Shown here piece by piece: positions 8,933-17,708 of a stretch of 64,000 nucleotides of DNA. Origin of the DNA: Vibrio owensii CAIM 1854 = LMG 25443 (GTDB taxonomy: Bacteria; Pseudomonadota; Gammaproteobacteria; Enterobacterales; Vibrionaceae); contig NZ_JPRD01000008.1 of the NCBI RefSeq assembly GCF_000817815.1, forward strand, positions 186,001 to 250,000, in the 5' to 3' direction. The translations under genes were made by a program, and so were the position numbers. Below the pieces are notes generated by a model. That model did no database searches. It worked only from the letters and a program-made list of their open reading frames with translations, and was not told the DNA's origin. The number at the start of each line of letters is the position of its first letter. The stretch's first letter is position 1.

Positions 8933-9588
8933 CGAAGGATCAACTGCCAATTGGTATCTGTTTCAGCAATATCTAGGTCGTTATACTTTGATATTATAGC
9001 TGAAACAGCCAATTGTTTGAATTTTTCGTGGTTGGTAATGGCAATAACCTGCGCCCTTGCTGATAAGCCAGACCAAATGCCTGCCAAAGCATCTTCAAAT
9101 ACAATACAATCTCGCACATCCAATTTAAGACGTTCAGCTCCCAGAAAGTAAGGCTCTGGATTCGGCTTACCATTTTTAATATCTTCTGCTGTAACTAACA
9201 TGTCAGGTTGTGGAATTCCTCCTGCTAACATACGAGCTTTAGCTACGGACCTATTGCCGGACGTAACGATCCCCCACGGAATACCTTTTTCTTTGAGAAG
9301 TTGGATGAACTCAATAGCACCTTCAATTGCCACAATACCCTCCGTATCATTAGTTTCTCGTTCTTTGAGCCACTCAATTTCATGTTGGATAATAAGCTTC
9401 GGTTTATGACACAAGAACTCCTTGATGCACTCGCTTGCTGGCCGCCCATGGATAGACTTGAGTACAAGTTCTCTGTTTAATCCGTGACGTTCGGCTAGGC
9501 TTGTCCAAGCTCGGTTCACGGAAAGTATTGAGTCAACTAGGGTGCCATCTAGATCGAATAAACACCCACTAAAGTTAATACGTTTCAC
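8929..9588 (-). CDS. HAD-superfamily sugar-phosphate phosphatase
   Basis: A ~219-aa HAD subfamily IA hydrolase: motif I FDLDGTLVDS near residue 10, motif II TSGN near 110, motif III KPNPEPY near 143, and motif IV FEDALAG near 168. It resembles YniC/beta-phosphoglucomutase-type sugar phosphatases. I place the start at a GTG at 9588, not the upstream ATG at 9633: AGAGGA lies seven bases before the GTG, and this start falls 10 nt after the stop of the deoR gene before it, whereas the ATG would overlap that gene. It is co-transcribed with that regulator and gatZ. Likely role: removing a dead-end or toxic sugar phosphate such as galactitol- or tagatose-phosphate; this is inferred from context. Confidence 0.85.
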   Translation of the reverse strand: MKRINFSGCLFDLDGTLVDSILSVNRAWTSLAERHGLNRELVLKSIHGRPASECIKEFLCHKPKLIIQHEIEWLKERETNDTEGIVAIEGAIEFIQLLKEKGIPWGIVTSGNRSVAKARMLAGGIPQPDMLVTAEDIKNGKPNPEPYFLGAERLKLDVRDCIVFEDALAGIWSGLSARAQVIAITNHEKFKQLAVSAIISKYNDLDIAETDTNWQLILR

Positions 9589-9598
9589 TATTGTTCCT

Positions 9599-10414
9599 CT
9601 ATGCCAAAACAACTTGAGTACCGTTGTCCTCAAATCGTTTGATCACTTCTTCTGGAATATTTTTATCCGTAATGAGAATTTTGATTTGTTCGGGTAGAAG
9701 TACTTGATTGAAGCCTGCTCTCTTCAATTTTGATGAGTCAGCTAGCATGACTACTGATTTAGCACACTCAGCAATAACCTGAGTCACCCTATACCCCTCG
9801 TTGAAAGTAGTGCTGCCTTTTAGCGGGTCTAGTCCGTCAGCGCCAATAAACGCAATATCTGCACAAACCTCAGAAAAGAACTCTTCTGCCTTGTTTCCAT
9901 GAATAGACTGAGACACTGAACGGTAAACTCCACCACATATTGCAAGTGTAATTGAGGTAACTCCGGCTAGTGTGGTCGCTGCAGCAAGGTTATTCGTGAT
10001 GATGGTAAGGTTACCCTTTTGGGCGAGCTGTTTGGCGAGCAAATGTGTTGTACTTCCGCTATCGATAATAATCGTAGCGTTCTTTGATACCATTTCTGCC
10101 GCCTTCTTCGCAATATCAAGCTTGGCTACATCATTTATCTTATAGCGCTGTTTGACTGCCAACTCACTGTCCCAGTTAGACTTCTCGTTTTGAACATTTT
10201 TGATGAGTGAGGGAAGGGCTGCGCCACCGAAGAAACGCTCGAGCTTCCCGGCTTCTTCTAAGACAGAAAGATCGTGTCGGATGGTAACGTGAGAAGCCTC
10301 AAGCTCTTTGACTAAATTCTTGATCTCAACCGTGCCTTTTGTAGCCAAAAAAGTGAGAATCTTTTGTCGTCTTGCGTCTGCTTTCATCATGTTTATCTCT
10401 ATGTCTACACGCAA
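9599..10414 (-). CDS. DeoR/GlpR-family transcriptional regulator (paralogue 2, GatR-like)
   Basis: A 271-aa regulator with an N-terminal wHTH (DARRQKILTFLATKGTV..., ending LERFFGGAALP) and a DeoR sensor domain carrying DSGSTTHLLAKQL, TNNLAAATT and GADGLDPLKGSTTFNEGY. It lies 41 nt after gatZ and 10 nt before the phosphatase, in one leftward transcript. The first codons are uncertain: a second ATG lies nine codons in (at 10390), and MKADARRQK from there may be the true N-terminus. By analogy with the enterobacterial gat operon, this is the probable galactitol/tagatose repressor, acting on the divergent promoters between gatZ and gatA. Confidence 0.88.
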   Translation of the reverse strand: MRVDIEINMMKADARRQKILTFLATKGTVEIKNLVKELEASHVTIRHDLSVLEEAGKLERFFGGAALPSLIKNVQNEKSNWDSELAVKQRYKINDVAKLDIAKKAAEMVSKNATIIIDSGSTTHLLAKQLAQKGNLTIITNNLAAATTLAGVTSITLAICGGVYRSVSQSIHGNKAEEFFSEVCADIAFIGADGLDPLKGSTTFNEGYRVTQVIAECAKSVVMLADSSKLKRAGFNQVLLPEQIKILITDKNIPEEVIKRFEDNGTQVVLA

Positions 10415-10455
10415 ACAAAGCGCTTAGAGCGCTTTGTTTGTCGTTCATTGCTTCA

Positions 10456-11715
10456 TTACTTACACGCTGATGAATACTGTTCAACGACTTCTTGAATCTT
10501 GTCGATGATCAGCTCGCAAGGATTGGCTTCAATCAAGCCGTTGCTTACTTTGCAATACTGATTTGGCATGTACTGGCTAAGCATTGTTAGAGGAATGCTT
10601 ACTTCATTTAAGTTATCTAACAAACGAGCCTGAGCAGTGTGTATGCGCTCGTCTGTCCAGTAATAACGAATACGGTCAGAGAAACTGAAATGCAGGTTAT
10701 TCATGATGTCTGAGTGTTTGTCACCATAGTAAGACTTCCAGTACTGAGGACTATCTAGAAGAACGTTATCAATAACGGTTTTGAACTGGCTGCATTGCTC
10801 TGGCTTGATCAATTGACTTTCAATATCTGCCAACGCAAACAATGCTTCACGTAATGCAAATGTAAGGGCAGGGCCAACTTTCAAAATAGAATAATGCGTT
10901 TGGACTAGGTCTTTCAGGTGTTCTTGAGTTTGGTAGTCAGTTGAGTGCGCTTCATAAATCCAAGGCGTATTTTGTATATACGCTGAAATTTCGGCGGCAT
11001 CTTCTTTGGCATAGCGAATAACGTTACTATGGTCAAACTCAACACCAGGTTGAACAACAATCCCAACAACGCGATCCAGCGCATCTCTTATGCCTAGAGC
11101 TTCAAAAGCGGTAACATGAGTATCAATAGTATTTCGAACATCTACCAGTTTGGTGACGTGAACCGTGTCGATCGCAGTTGCTTCACCACCTGGTACAGGC
11201 ACTTCCGTACCAATGATGTAGGTCAGTTTTGCTCGGTTTTCATCCGAAACTGTTTCTTCTGCTACCTTGCACAGCTCAGCAGCCCGCTTGGCTACAATTT
11301 CTGGATCTAGTGGTACTGCGTCGTCTGCACAAGACATAGATGCATCTAAATGAATCTTGGTAAAACCAGCCTCAACATACTCTTTGATAAGCATACGTGA
11401 TTTTTCCATAGCTTCAGCGGCGTTTTCTTTTTGCCAGCAATTCGGCCCTAAGTGGTCACCGCCTAAAATGATACGGTTTATTGGAAAGTTCACTTTACTT
11501 GCGATTTCGTAAATGTAACTTACGAAGTCTTTCGGCTTCATTCCGGTATAGCCACCAAACTGATTCACTTGGTTTGAAGTTGCTTCTATTACAACAAGTT
11601 GATCGGTTTTCAACTCATAGCGAAGCGTTGCTTCGATTACCATAGGGTGCGCAGAACACACGGAATAAATGCCTAAATCATTGTTTTCCTTATGCGCCTT
11701 TACAAATTTTTTCAT
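10456..11715 (-). CDS. gatZ: D-tagatose-1,6-bisphosphate aldolase chaperone-like subunit GatZ/KbaZ
   Basis: A 419-aa protein of the GatZ/KbaZ family, recognised from [19 protein letters not shown] near the start, NQFGGYTG near residue 52, [10 protein letters not shown] near 85, and [11 protein letters not shown] near 168. It has a TIM-barrel fold but no full aldolase site of its own; it stabilises and activates the catalytic subunit GatY, encoded separately at 15265. Usual length is ~420 aa, so it is intact. It is read leftward, divergent from gatA, with operator-like repeats in the 210-nt gap. A GatZ gene transcribed apart from gatY is unusual compared with the gatYZABCD order of enterobacteria. 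Confidence 0.93.
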   Translation of the reverse strand: MKKFVKAHKENNDLGIYSVCSAHPMVIEATLRYELKTDQLVVIEATSNQVNQFGGYTGMKPKDFVSYIYEIASKVNFPINRIILGGDHLGPNCWQKENAAEAMEKSRMLIKEYVEAGFTKIHLDASMSCADDAVPLDPEIVAKRAAELCKVAEETVSDENRAKLTYIIGTEVPVPGGEATAIDTVHVTKLVDVRNTIDTHVTAFEALGIRDALDRVVGIVVQPGVEFDHSNVIRYAKEDAAEISAYIQNTPWIYEAHSTDYQTQEHLKDLVQTHYSILKVGPALTFALREALFALADIESQLIKPEQCSQFKTVIDNVLLDSPQYWKSYYGDKHSDIMNNLHFSFSDRIRYYWTDERIHTAQARLLDNLNEVSIPLTMLSQYMPNQYCKVSNGLIEANPCELIIDKIQEVVEQYSSACK

Positions 11716-11865
11716 CGTTAACCTCTACAAATCTTTTGTTACTCAAAGCCAAATAATAGCCATATGAAAGTGATTAAATCTTCGGCGAATATAACAATGA
11801 AACTACCGTATGTCTTCATTGGATTTCGTTTATTTTCGAATGATTTAAATTTGTGCACCAGATCT

Positions 11866-11910
11866 CTTTTGTATTCGAAAGCTTGGAGTATGATCATTTC
11901 GAAACAAAAG
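11866..11910. promoter_or_regulatory. Inverted pair of CTTTTGT-TTCGAAA operator-like sites between gatZ and gatA
   Basis: CTTTTGTATTCGAAAG at 11866-11881 recurs in inverted form as TTTCGAAACAAAAG at 11897-11910, with one base less. A related TTTCG...TTCGAA lies at ~11825-11840. They sit in the divergent gatZ/gatA control region, 15 nt before the gatA start, where a DeoR-type repressor would block initiation. Confidence 0.55.
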
Positions 11911-11924
11911 TAAGGGCATAAAGG

Positions 11925-12389
11925 ATGATTGAAACTCAACTATTGGTTAATGCTGATATCGGATTTGATACCTGCGAAGAGGTTTTAGATCACATCAGCG
12001 AGTTACTGACGAAAGAAGGTTACGTGAAGGAAAGCTACCATGCCGCTATTCACGAACGCGAGTCAGTTTTCCCTACAGGTATCGACTTAGGTTTTGGCGC
12101 AGTAGCTATCCCACACTGTGATGCAACACATGCGAACAAACCTTGCGTTTACTTAATTAAACCGAATAAACCAGTTCCATTTGCACGTGCTGATGACGAC
12201 GGAGAGCTGGAAGCAGAGTTAATCATTGCACTGGTAGTTACAGACCCTGCTGAGCAAATGCAACTTCTGCGAGCGCTGTTCACCTCTTTACAAAACGAAG
12301 AGTTTTTCAACGAGCTTAAAGGCGCAATAACAATTGACGGGTTAGCTGAGACATTCAGCAACACCATTTTGAAATCCAATGAGGAATAA
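11925..12389 (+). CDS. gatA: PTS system galactitol-type EIIA component
   Basis: A 154-aa EIIA of the fructose/mannitol fold: the active histidine lies in [14 protein letters not shown] near residue 65. It accepts phosphate from HPr and passes it to EIIB (next gene, 3 nt downstream). The order IIA-IIB-IIC followed by a polyol-phosphate dehydrogenase and tagatose aldolase identifies it as the galactitol system. The start has AAGGG ~10 nt upstream. Confidence 0.92.
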   Translation: MIETQLLVNADIGFDTCEEVLDHISELLTKEGYVKESYHAAIHERESVFPTGIDLGFGAVAIPHCDATHANKPCVYLIKPNKPVPFARADDDGELEAELIIALVVTDPAEQMQLLRALFTSLQNEEFFNELKGAITIDGLAETFSNTILKSNEE

Positions 12390-12391
12390 CT

Positions 12392-12673
12392 ATGAAAAAA
12401 GTAATCGTGGCATGTGGTGGAGCTGTAGCAACATCAACAATGGCGGCTGAAGAAATTAAAGATCTATGCGAAGAAAACAACATAGAAATCGAAATAGTTC
12501 AGTGCCGTGTAAACGAAATAGACACTTACATTACTGATGAAGTGACACTTATATGCACAACAGCAAAAGTTGACCGTACTTTTGGCGAGCTACCTCTTTT
12601 TCATGGTATGCCATTTATTTCAGGTGTTGGTGCTGACGAGCTTAAAGAAAAAATGCTCGCTGTTCTTGCGTAA
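12392..12673 (+). CDS. gatB: PTS system galactitol-type EIIB component
   Basis: A 93-aa EIIB of the lactate-dehydrogenase-like small alpha/beta fold. The phosphorylated cysteine is in [14 protein letters not shown] (residues 6-19), the P-loop pattern of GatB. It takes phosphate from GatA and phosphorylates the incoming polyol bound by GatC. It follows gatA by 3 nt. A short stem (CCGCG/CGCGG, 12691-12706) lies between it and gatC. Confidence 0.93.
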   Translation: MKKVIVACGGAVATSTMAAEEIKDLCEENNIEIEIVQCRVNEIDTYITDEVTLICTTAKVDRTFGELPLFHGMPFISGVGADELKEKMLAVLA

Positions 12674-12733
12674 ACATCTAGATTGCTTCGCCGCGCTGAT
12701 ACGCGGTGAGCACGAACTAAGGAATCCCTCATC

Positions 12734-14104
12734 ATGTTGAATGAAATAATTAGATATGTGCTGGATCTGGGTCCAACAGTAATGTTGCCTATCGTTATTA
12801 TGCTCTTCTCTATGGCTTTGGGCATGAAGCTTGGCGATGCTTTTAAATCTGGTCTGCATATTGGTATCGGTTTCGTAGGTATCGGGCTGGTCATTGGCTT
12901 AATGCTTGACTCTATCGGTCCTGCGGCTCAAGAAATGACAAAAAATTTCGGTATCCAGCTAAGCGTCATTGATTTAGGTTGGCCAGGTACCGCACCTATC
13001 ACATGGGCAAGTGAAATGGCTCTTATCGCAATTCCAATTGCGATTGCTGTAAACATCCTGATGCTTTTAACCAAGATGACTCGCGTAGTGAACGTGGACA
13101 TCTGGAACGTATGGCACATGACATTTACAGGTGCTCTAGTACACATGGCTACCGGTAGCTATGTGTTGGGTATTGTTGGTGTAGTGGTGCATGCAGCGTT
13201 TGCATACAAACTTGGTGATTGGTTTGCGAAAGACACTAAAGGTTACTTTGGCCTAGACGGTATTGCGGTTCCGCATGGTACATCGGCTTACTGTGGTCCA
13301 ATCGCCGTAATGGTTGACGCAATCATAGAAAAAATCCCAGGGTTACGCGACATTCACTTTTCAACTGACGGCATCCAAAAGAAATTCGGTGCATTCGGTG
13401 AGCCAGTAGTTGTCGGCTTCCTAATGGGTATCGCTATCGGTGTCCTCGCAGGTTACGACCTTCAAAACATTCTCCATCTGGCAGTTAAAACTGCAGCAGT
13501 AATGCTATTGATGCCTCGCGTAATCAAACCAATCATGGATGGTCTGAACCCAATTGCTAAGCAAGCTCGTAGCCGCCTGCAAAGCAAATTCGGTGGTGAA
13601 GATTACCTAATCGGTCTTGACCCAGCATTATTACTTGGTCAAACAAACGTTGTATCAGCGAGCTTGTTATTCATCCCATTAACTATCTTTATCGCTGTTT
13701 TGCTACCAGGTAATGCGATTCTGCCGTTCGGTGACTTAGCAACAATCGGTTTCTTCGTAGCGATGGGTGTGGCTGTTCACAATGGTAACTTGTTCCGCGC
13801 GATTATCTCTGGCTCAGTGATCATGACAGGTACTTTGTGGATCGCTACTCAAACTATCCCTTATCTGACTCAACTTGGCCAAGCTACAGGTCATGTGTCT
13901 GGCGACAAGTTAATCGGCTCACTTGATCAAGGTGGTGCACCGATTACTTATATCCTTATCCAACTTTTCAAACTTGAAAATCTAGGTGGCTTAATTGTTA
14001 TCGGCGGTATCTACGCAGTTGCTGTCGCGATGACTTGGGCTCGCGCTAAGAAATACGAAAAGAGTGTTAAGGAAGAAAAAAGTTTAGAAGAAGCTAAAGC
14101 TTAA
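12734..14104 (+). CDS. gatC: PTS system galactitol-type EIIC permease
   Basis: A 456-aa integral membrane protein with about 12 helices, matching GatC length (~450). Diagnostic stretches are LGPTVMLPIVIMLFSMALGM at residues 12-31 and WPGTAPITWASEMALIAIPI near 84. It imports galactitol while EIIB phosphorylates it, yielding galactitol-1-phosphate inside the cell. A charged tail (KKYEKSVKEEKSLEEAKA) ends it. A strong intercistronic hairpin follows before gatD. Confidence 0.93.
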   Translation: MLNEIIRYVLDLGPTVMLPIVIMLFSMALGMKLGDAFKSGLHIGIGFVGIGLVIGLMLDSIGPAAQEMTKNFGIQLSVIDLGWPGTAPITWASEMALIAIPIAIAVNILMLLTKMTRVVNVDIWNVWHMTFTGALVHMATGSYVLGIVGVVVHAAFAYKLGDWFAKDTKGYFGLDGIAVPHGTSAYCGPIAVMVDAIIEKIPGLRDIHFSTDGIQKKFGAFGEPVVVGFLMGIAIGVLAGYDLQNILHLAVKTAAVMLLMPRVIKPIMDGLNPIAKQARSRLQSKFGGEDYLIGLDPALLLGQTNVVSASLLFIPLTIFIAVLLPGNAILPFGDLATIGFFVAMGVAVHNGNLFRAIISGSVIMTGTLWIATQTIPYLTQLGQATGHVSGDKLIGSLDQGGAPITYILIQLFKLENLGGLIVIGGIYAVAVAMTWARAKKYEKSVKEEKSLEEAKA

Positions 14105-14110
14105 CTTTCA

Positions 14111-14135
14111 GGCTGGCAGGGGAGTGCTGCCAGCC
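14111..14135 (+). promoter_or_regulatory. Intercistronic hairpin between gatC and gatD
   Basis: Perfect 9-bp stem GGCTGGCAG / CTGCCAGCC with a 7-nt loop, without a clear T-run (TCTCTTTCC follows). It is likely to stabilise the upstream mRNA or partly terminate, lowering expression of gatD and gatY relative to the PTS genes. Confidence 0.65.
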
Positions 14136-14210
14136 GTCTCTTTCCTCGTTATTCAGTTATCTATTAACCATACACATTTACCAATGTGGGAGTCGTTGCG
14201 AGTAAATTAT

Positions 14211-15275
14211 ATGATTATTAATAACCATCATGTTGAAGTTATAGAAAATGAAAAACTTCAAGTCACGCCATATGACATGCCTAAATTGACAAGCGACGAA
14301 GTTCTTGTTGAGGTTCATTATTCAGGACTGTGTGGCTCTGATGTTCCACGTGTATTTAACAACGGTGCACACTTTTATCCAGTGACTTTAGGTCACGAGT
14401 TCTCAGGAAAAATCGTTGCTACCGGCGAGAATGCTGACAAATTCCATGAAGGTGACAAAGTCTGTTGTGCGCCACTGGTTCCTTGCTTAGATTGCGAAGT
14501 GTGTAGCAAGGGGCTTTATTCTCTTTGTAACAATTACTCATTCATCGGTTCTCGCCGCCAAGGAGGAAACGCTCGATTTGTAGCAATTCCTCAGAAGTGC
14601 TGTTTCAAACTTCCATCTTCAGTGTCTTTGGTTGAAGGCGCTTTTTTTGAGCCAATTACAGTAGGTTTACATCCAATTGTGATGGCTGGTGGCTGTAAAG
14701 ACAAACATGTCATCGTTATCGGTGCAGGCACAATTGGTCTACTTACAATCCAAGTAGCAAAAGCGTTAGGTGCGGCATCTGTTACCGCGATCGATATCTG
14801 TGATGAAAAATTAAAAAGCGCGTTAGAACTAGGTGCAACTCGCGTTGTTAATTCTCTAAGTAAAGAGCAAGTGGCTGAGTTTAAGGAAGAATCTCAATCG
14901 ACCTTAAAGCAAATGATCATTGAGATCGCAGGTGTTCCAGAAACATTCAAACTAAGTCTTGAAGTAGCCGGTCCTCGAGCCAGCGTATATCTCGTAGGAA
15001 CAATCCATAAAGATTTCTCAATCGCCTTTAAAGAATATGAGCAGATTCTACGTAAAGAACTCTCCGTTGTTGGTAGCTGGATGAACTATTCGTTCCCTTA
15101 CCCTGGTGAAGAGTGGGACATCGCCTGTCGTCTGTTCTCCGAAGGGAGGATCAATACAGACAAATTGCTAGATGGTATCTACTTACCTGATGGCTACATC
15201 GAACGTGTTACCAACCTTCCAAACGAGCCAATGGCTGGCAAAATTCTACTAAGCTGGGGTCAAGATGATGAATAA
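14211..15275 (+). CDS. gatD: Galactitol-1-phosphate 5-dehydrogenase (zinc MDR family)
   Basis: A 354-aa medium-chain dehydrogenase. It has the catalytic-zinc region CGSDVPR and LGHEFSGKIV, the structural-zinc cysteines CLDCEVCSKGLYSLC, and the NAD-binding VIVIGAGTIGLLTIQVAKALGA. GatD oxidises galactitol-1-phosphate to D-tagatose-6-phosphate. I start it at the ATG at 14211 (MIINNHHVEV), because alignment with GatD leaves no room for the ~29 extra residues of the longest ORF. It overlaps the gatY start by 11 nt. A kinase for tagatose-6-phosphate is not in this cluster; host PfkA, or the PFK-like gene at 31045, could fill that step. Confidence 0.9.
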   Translation: MIINNHHVEVIENEKLQVTPYDMPKLTSDEVLVEVHYSGLCGSDVPRVFNNGAHFYPVTLGHEFSGKIVATGENADKFHEGDKVCCAPLVPCLDCEVCSKGLYSLCNNYSFIGSRRQGGNARFVAIPQKCCFKLPSSVSLVEGAFFEPITVGLHPIVMAGGCKDKHVIVIGAGTIGLLTIQVAKALGAASVTAIDICDEKLKSALELGATRVVNSLSKEQVAEFKEESQSTLKQMIIEIAGVPETFKLSLEVAGPRASVYLVGTIHKDFSIAFKEYEQILRKELSVVGSWMNYSFPYPGEEWDIACRLFSEGRINTDKLLDGIYLPDGYIERVTNLPNEPMAGKILLSWGQDDE

Positions 15276-16125
15276 CATTATTAACAGCAACTACTGGTTA
15301 CAGCAGGCACGCAAAGACGGCTATGCCATTCCGGCGTTTAACTTTCATAATCTAGAAACTGTCCAAGTGATTTTAGATACGGCGAAAGAGCTTCAATCTC
15401 CAGTTATCTTAGCCGGCACCCCAGGGACATATGGCTACGGCGGCGCTCGTGAATTACTACACATGGTTAACGCGGCAGCAAATGAACGCAACATGCAGGT
15501 GGTTGTTCATCTTGATCACCACCACGATATTCCGGATATTCGACAAAAAGTAGAATTAGGCATCCGCTCTGCTATGATAGATGGAAGTGCACTGCCGCTT
15601 AAAGACAACATCGCAGTGACACAAGAGGTGATTCGTTTCTGTCACGCTTACGGTTGTTCAGTGGAAGCTGAGCTTGGTCAATTGGTAGGGCAGGAAGACG
15701 ATTTGATCGTGGAATCTGTGAACGATCCGTATACAGACCCTGAAGATGCCCGCTTATTTGTTGAAAAGACTAGTGTGGATTCTTTAGCTATCGCGATAGG
15801 TACAGCTCATGGCATGTATAAAGAAGAGCCGAAACTAGACTTTGACCGTCTTGAAACAATCGCAGGTCTCGTAGACATCCCTCTAGTTCTTCATGGTGCA
15901 TCGGGCGTCCCATGCGCTGACGTTCAACGCTGTATTGATTTGGGTATTGCGAAAGTAAATGTAGCTACCGAATTAAAAATCGCATACTCGGATGCGCTAA
16001 AAGAGGTACTGAAAACCAAACCTTCAGTGAACGACCCTCGCGTTTACAACGAGCAACCGAAACTTGCTATGGCGCAAGTAGTTAAAGACAAAATCTTGAT
16101 GTGTCGCAGCGAGGGTAAGCTCTAA
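15265..16125 (+). CDS. gatY: D-tagatose-1,6-bisphosphate aldolase catalytic subunit GatY/KbaY
   Basis: A 286-aa class II aldolase: IPAFNFHNLET near residue 20, metal-binding HLDHHHD near 80-86, VEAELGQLVG near 133, GTAHGMY near 178 and VLHGASGVP near 209 carry the zinc ligands and phosphate-binding turns. It splits tagatose-1,6-bisphosphate into dihydroxyacetone phosphate and glyceraldehyde-3-phosphate, and needs GatZ for full activity. Its start overlaps the gatD end (GATGATGAATAA); the first of two adjacent ATGs is used here. It is the last gene of the operon, followed by a terminator. Confidence 0.93.
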   Translation: MMNNIINSNYWLQQARKDGYAIPAFNFHNLETVQVILDTAKELQSPVILAGTPGTYGYGGARELLHMVNAAANERNMQVVVHLDHHHDIPDIRQKVELGIRSAMIDGSALPLKDNIAVTQEVIRFCHAYGCSVEAELGQLVGQEDDLIVESVNDPYTDPEDARLFVEKTSVDSLAIAIGTAHGMYKEEPKLDFDRLETIAGLVDIPLVLHGASGVPCADVQRCIDLGIAKVNVATELKIAYSDALKEVLKTKPSVNDPRVYNEQPKLAMAQVVKDKILMCRSEGKL

Positions 16126-16163
16126 ACATGCAGTCCCCCCCCTATTAGACTGCTCCTGAGACC

Positions 16164-16190
16164 AGAGGCTACTTGTTAGCCTCTTTTTTG
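16164..16190 (+). terminator. Terminator after gatY
   Basis: Stem AGAGGCTA / TAGCCTCT with a 5-nt loop and a run of six T, about 40 nt past the gatY stop codon. A second stem without T-run (CCACCTGC...GTAGGTGG) follows near 16201. Confidence 0.85.
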
Positions 16191-16513
16191 TTAGGTCTAA
16201 ACCACCTGCTTTAGTAGGTGGTAATTTACATGACATGGATTTGTATACTTTTTGATTTCAGTAAGAAATGCGTCGTTGAGTGCGGATGCGAATCAACTAA
16301 CTAATGCTAGACTTGGTGGTTCAATTCTCGAGACGTTAGAAAGGTGATAATGTTCTGTCAATAGAACTCATACATTGACGTCACCGGAGAGAAGGTGCAA
16401 CTGACAGATACCAGAGCGGATTCTGTCACCTCAGCTTAAACTCATTGGTATACTTCAAAAAATTTGTTAAGAGCTTGCGTTGCAATCACATCAAAAGAAA
16501 CAAGATTTATGTT
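16191..16513. other. Intergenic stretch at the edge of an accessory island
   Basis: No ORF of note. It holds a run resembling a tRNA T-arm (near 16318) without a matching acceptor stem, and an AT-rich right end. Base composition falls sharply from here to ~18400. Confidence 0.4.
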
Positions 16514-17062
16514 TCAATTAATGGATGAATTTTCTTTCTTAAACAACCTAGCATGCTCTTGATCAATAATTTTTTGTAGGGTAGTGCTGATATTGCTGTA
16601 GCTGTGGTTCACAATTTGGTCTAGATTATTCTTTGTCTCTGGTAGCATTGTCGTAGAAAAAGAAACCTTTCCATTGTTTCGATTTTTCTTGCTGCTCCAT
16701 TTCTTGCTTATTTTCGAAATAATTGCTTGTTGTTCAAGATTCGAGATCAGTAGATCTAAAATTGCTTGAGATAACGTGGTTGGGTCATTAACTGTGCAGT
16801 GTTCAAAGATTGAAATTTCTTTATCTATATCATCTATTTTGATTAATTCATCATAGAAGAATTGACTTTTTCTTGTCGATTCTTCCTTGTTTTTAGCTTT
16901 GCTAATGAACTGTTTAAATTTATTTTTACCAAAAACTCGCAGCCATTCATTATGTAACTCTCTTAGATAAATGTCTATTACATAAAATAGTATACATTTA
17001 TGGTTTATGAAATTAATTACTTGCTCTTGATGATTTTTGTAGATTATTTGGATTAATATCAA
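16514..17062 (-). CDS. Hypothetical protein, AT-rich, probably decayed
   Basis: An open frame of 182 codons from a TTG, not recognised. The product is polar and charged: KNKFKQFISKAKNKEE around residue 50, then acidic DELIKIDDIDKE, a helical stretch, and a basic KISKKWSSKKNRNN. The C-terminal 45 residues (LPETKNNLDQIVNHSYSNIS...) look like a short ribbon-helix-helix-like or coiled region. No good ribosome site precedes the TTG. Coding-like residues continue upstream in another frame, ending at a stop at ~17055, which suggests this is the 3' part of a frameshifted gene that began at ~17317. Confidence 0.4.
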   Translation of the reverse strand: MILIQIIYKNHQEQVINFINHKCILFYVIDIYLRELHNEWLRVFGKNKFKQFISKAKNKEESTRKSQFFYDELIKIDDIDKEISIFEHCTVNDPTTLSQAILDLLISNLEQQAIISKISKKWSSKKNRNNGKVSFSTTMLPETKNNLDQIVNHSYSNISTTLQKIIDQEHARLFKKENSSIN

Positions 17063-17098
17063 ATAAATCTAGTACTTTGTCTCTTGTGTTATTCTTGA

Positions 17099-17317
17099 TT
17101 AAAAAAGAATTAACTTCAGTGATTGTTGTTTTTTATCGTCTGGTAAACATTTATTGTATCGAATGAATTTATTCATGAATTTGTTTGAATCATCAACTAG
17201 AAGATTGACGGACTTATTTCTTCCTTCGCCAGTGTAAGAGTTACTTTTAATATAAATAAAATGTGTGGCATTAATAATATCGATGCTTTGCCTTATTTTT
17301 ATCTCTTTAATTACCAT
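17099..17317 (-). CDS. Small hypothetical protein, possible N-terminal fragment of the gene to its left
   Basis: Seventy-two codons from the ATG at 17317, chosen because AAAGG lies ~11 nt upstream. Sequence MVIKEIKIRQSIDIINATHF, then IKSNSYTGEGRNKSVNLLVD; no family recognised. It shares a reading frame with the ORF at 16514-17062 but is separated by two stops. Between them a shifted frame reads KNNTRDKVLDLFDINPNN, which looks coding. Two frameshifts would join all three pieces into a ~265-aa protein. Confidence 0.35.
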   Translation of the reverse strand: MVIKEIKIRQSIDIINATHFIYIKSNSYTGEGRNKSVNLLVDDSNKFMNKFIRYNKCLPDDKKQQSLKLILF

Positions 17318-17344
17318 GAGTCTTCTACCTTTTTGTTGGTGCAA

Positions 17345-17708
17345 TGTTACAAAACGTGCTGGTTATAATGTGGTCATATGCGAAAGATAGTGCAAGTATT
17401 TGCTAGGTTTTTGCGCGGAATTTATGATGACTTTTCACAGATTTTTACGCTGCTTACAACTGGTTTACTTGGGTTTTAAAGGAGTATGTCATCACTTTCT
17501 ATGACTCTAACTTCCGAGTTGATGAACAGTGTAAGCCCTTTTCATTTACTACCTTCACTGAAAGAAAACCTGTCGGTAATGTTTAATATATATCACTACC
17601 TATATCTACCTATCACTACTCATCTATATCCATCTATACCTATATCCATATCTACTATATCTCTAAGATAACAACTCATTGAGTATCTACTAAAAAATAA
17701 CAGAGAAC
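17345..17708. other. Leader/intergenic region with pyrimidine-rich degenerate array
   Basis: Between ~17585 and ~17668 the top strand is a run of TATATC, TACCTA, CATCTA-type hexamers (for instance CTATATCTACCTATCACTAC). It is almost free of G and repeats with a 5-6 bp period. The rest is AT-rich. It ends just before the Gp2-like gene and may be an iteron/origin-like or DNA-bending tract. Confidence 0.5.

Noticed and set aside
16300..16345. tRNA-like patch with a T-arm-like GGTTCAATTC
   Set aside because: No acceptor stem, D-arm or anticodon arm could be paired around it.
17486..17671. Open frame of 61 codons over the pyrimidine-rich array
   Set aside because: Its second half is only the low-complexity Tyr/Ile/Ser/Pro reading of the repeat, so coding is unlikely.
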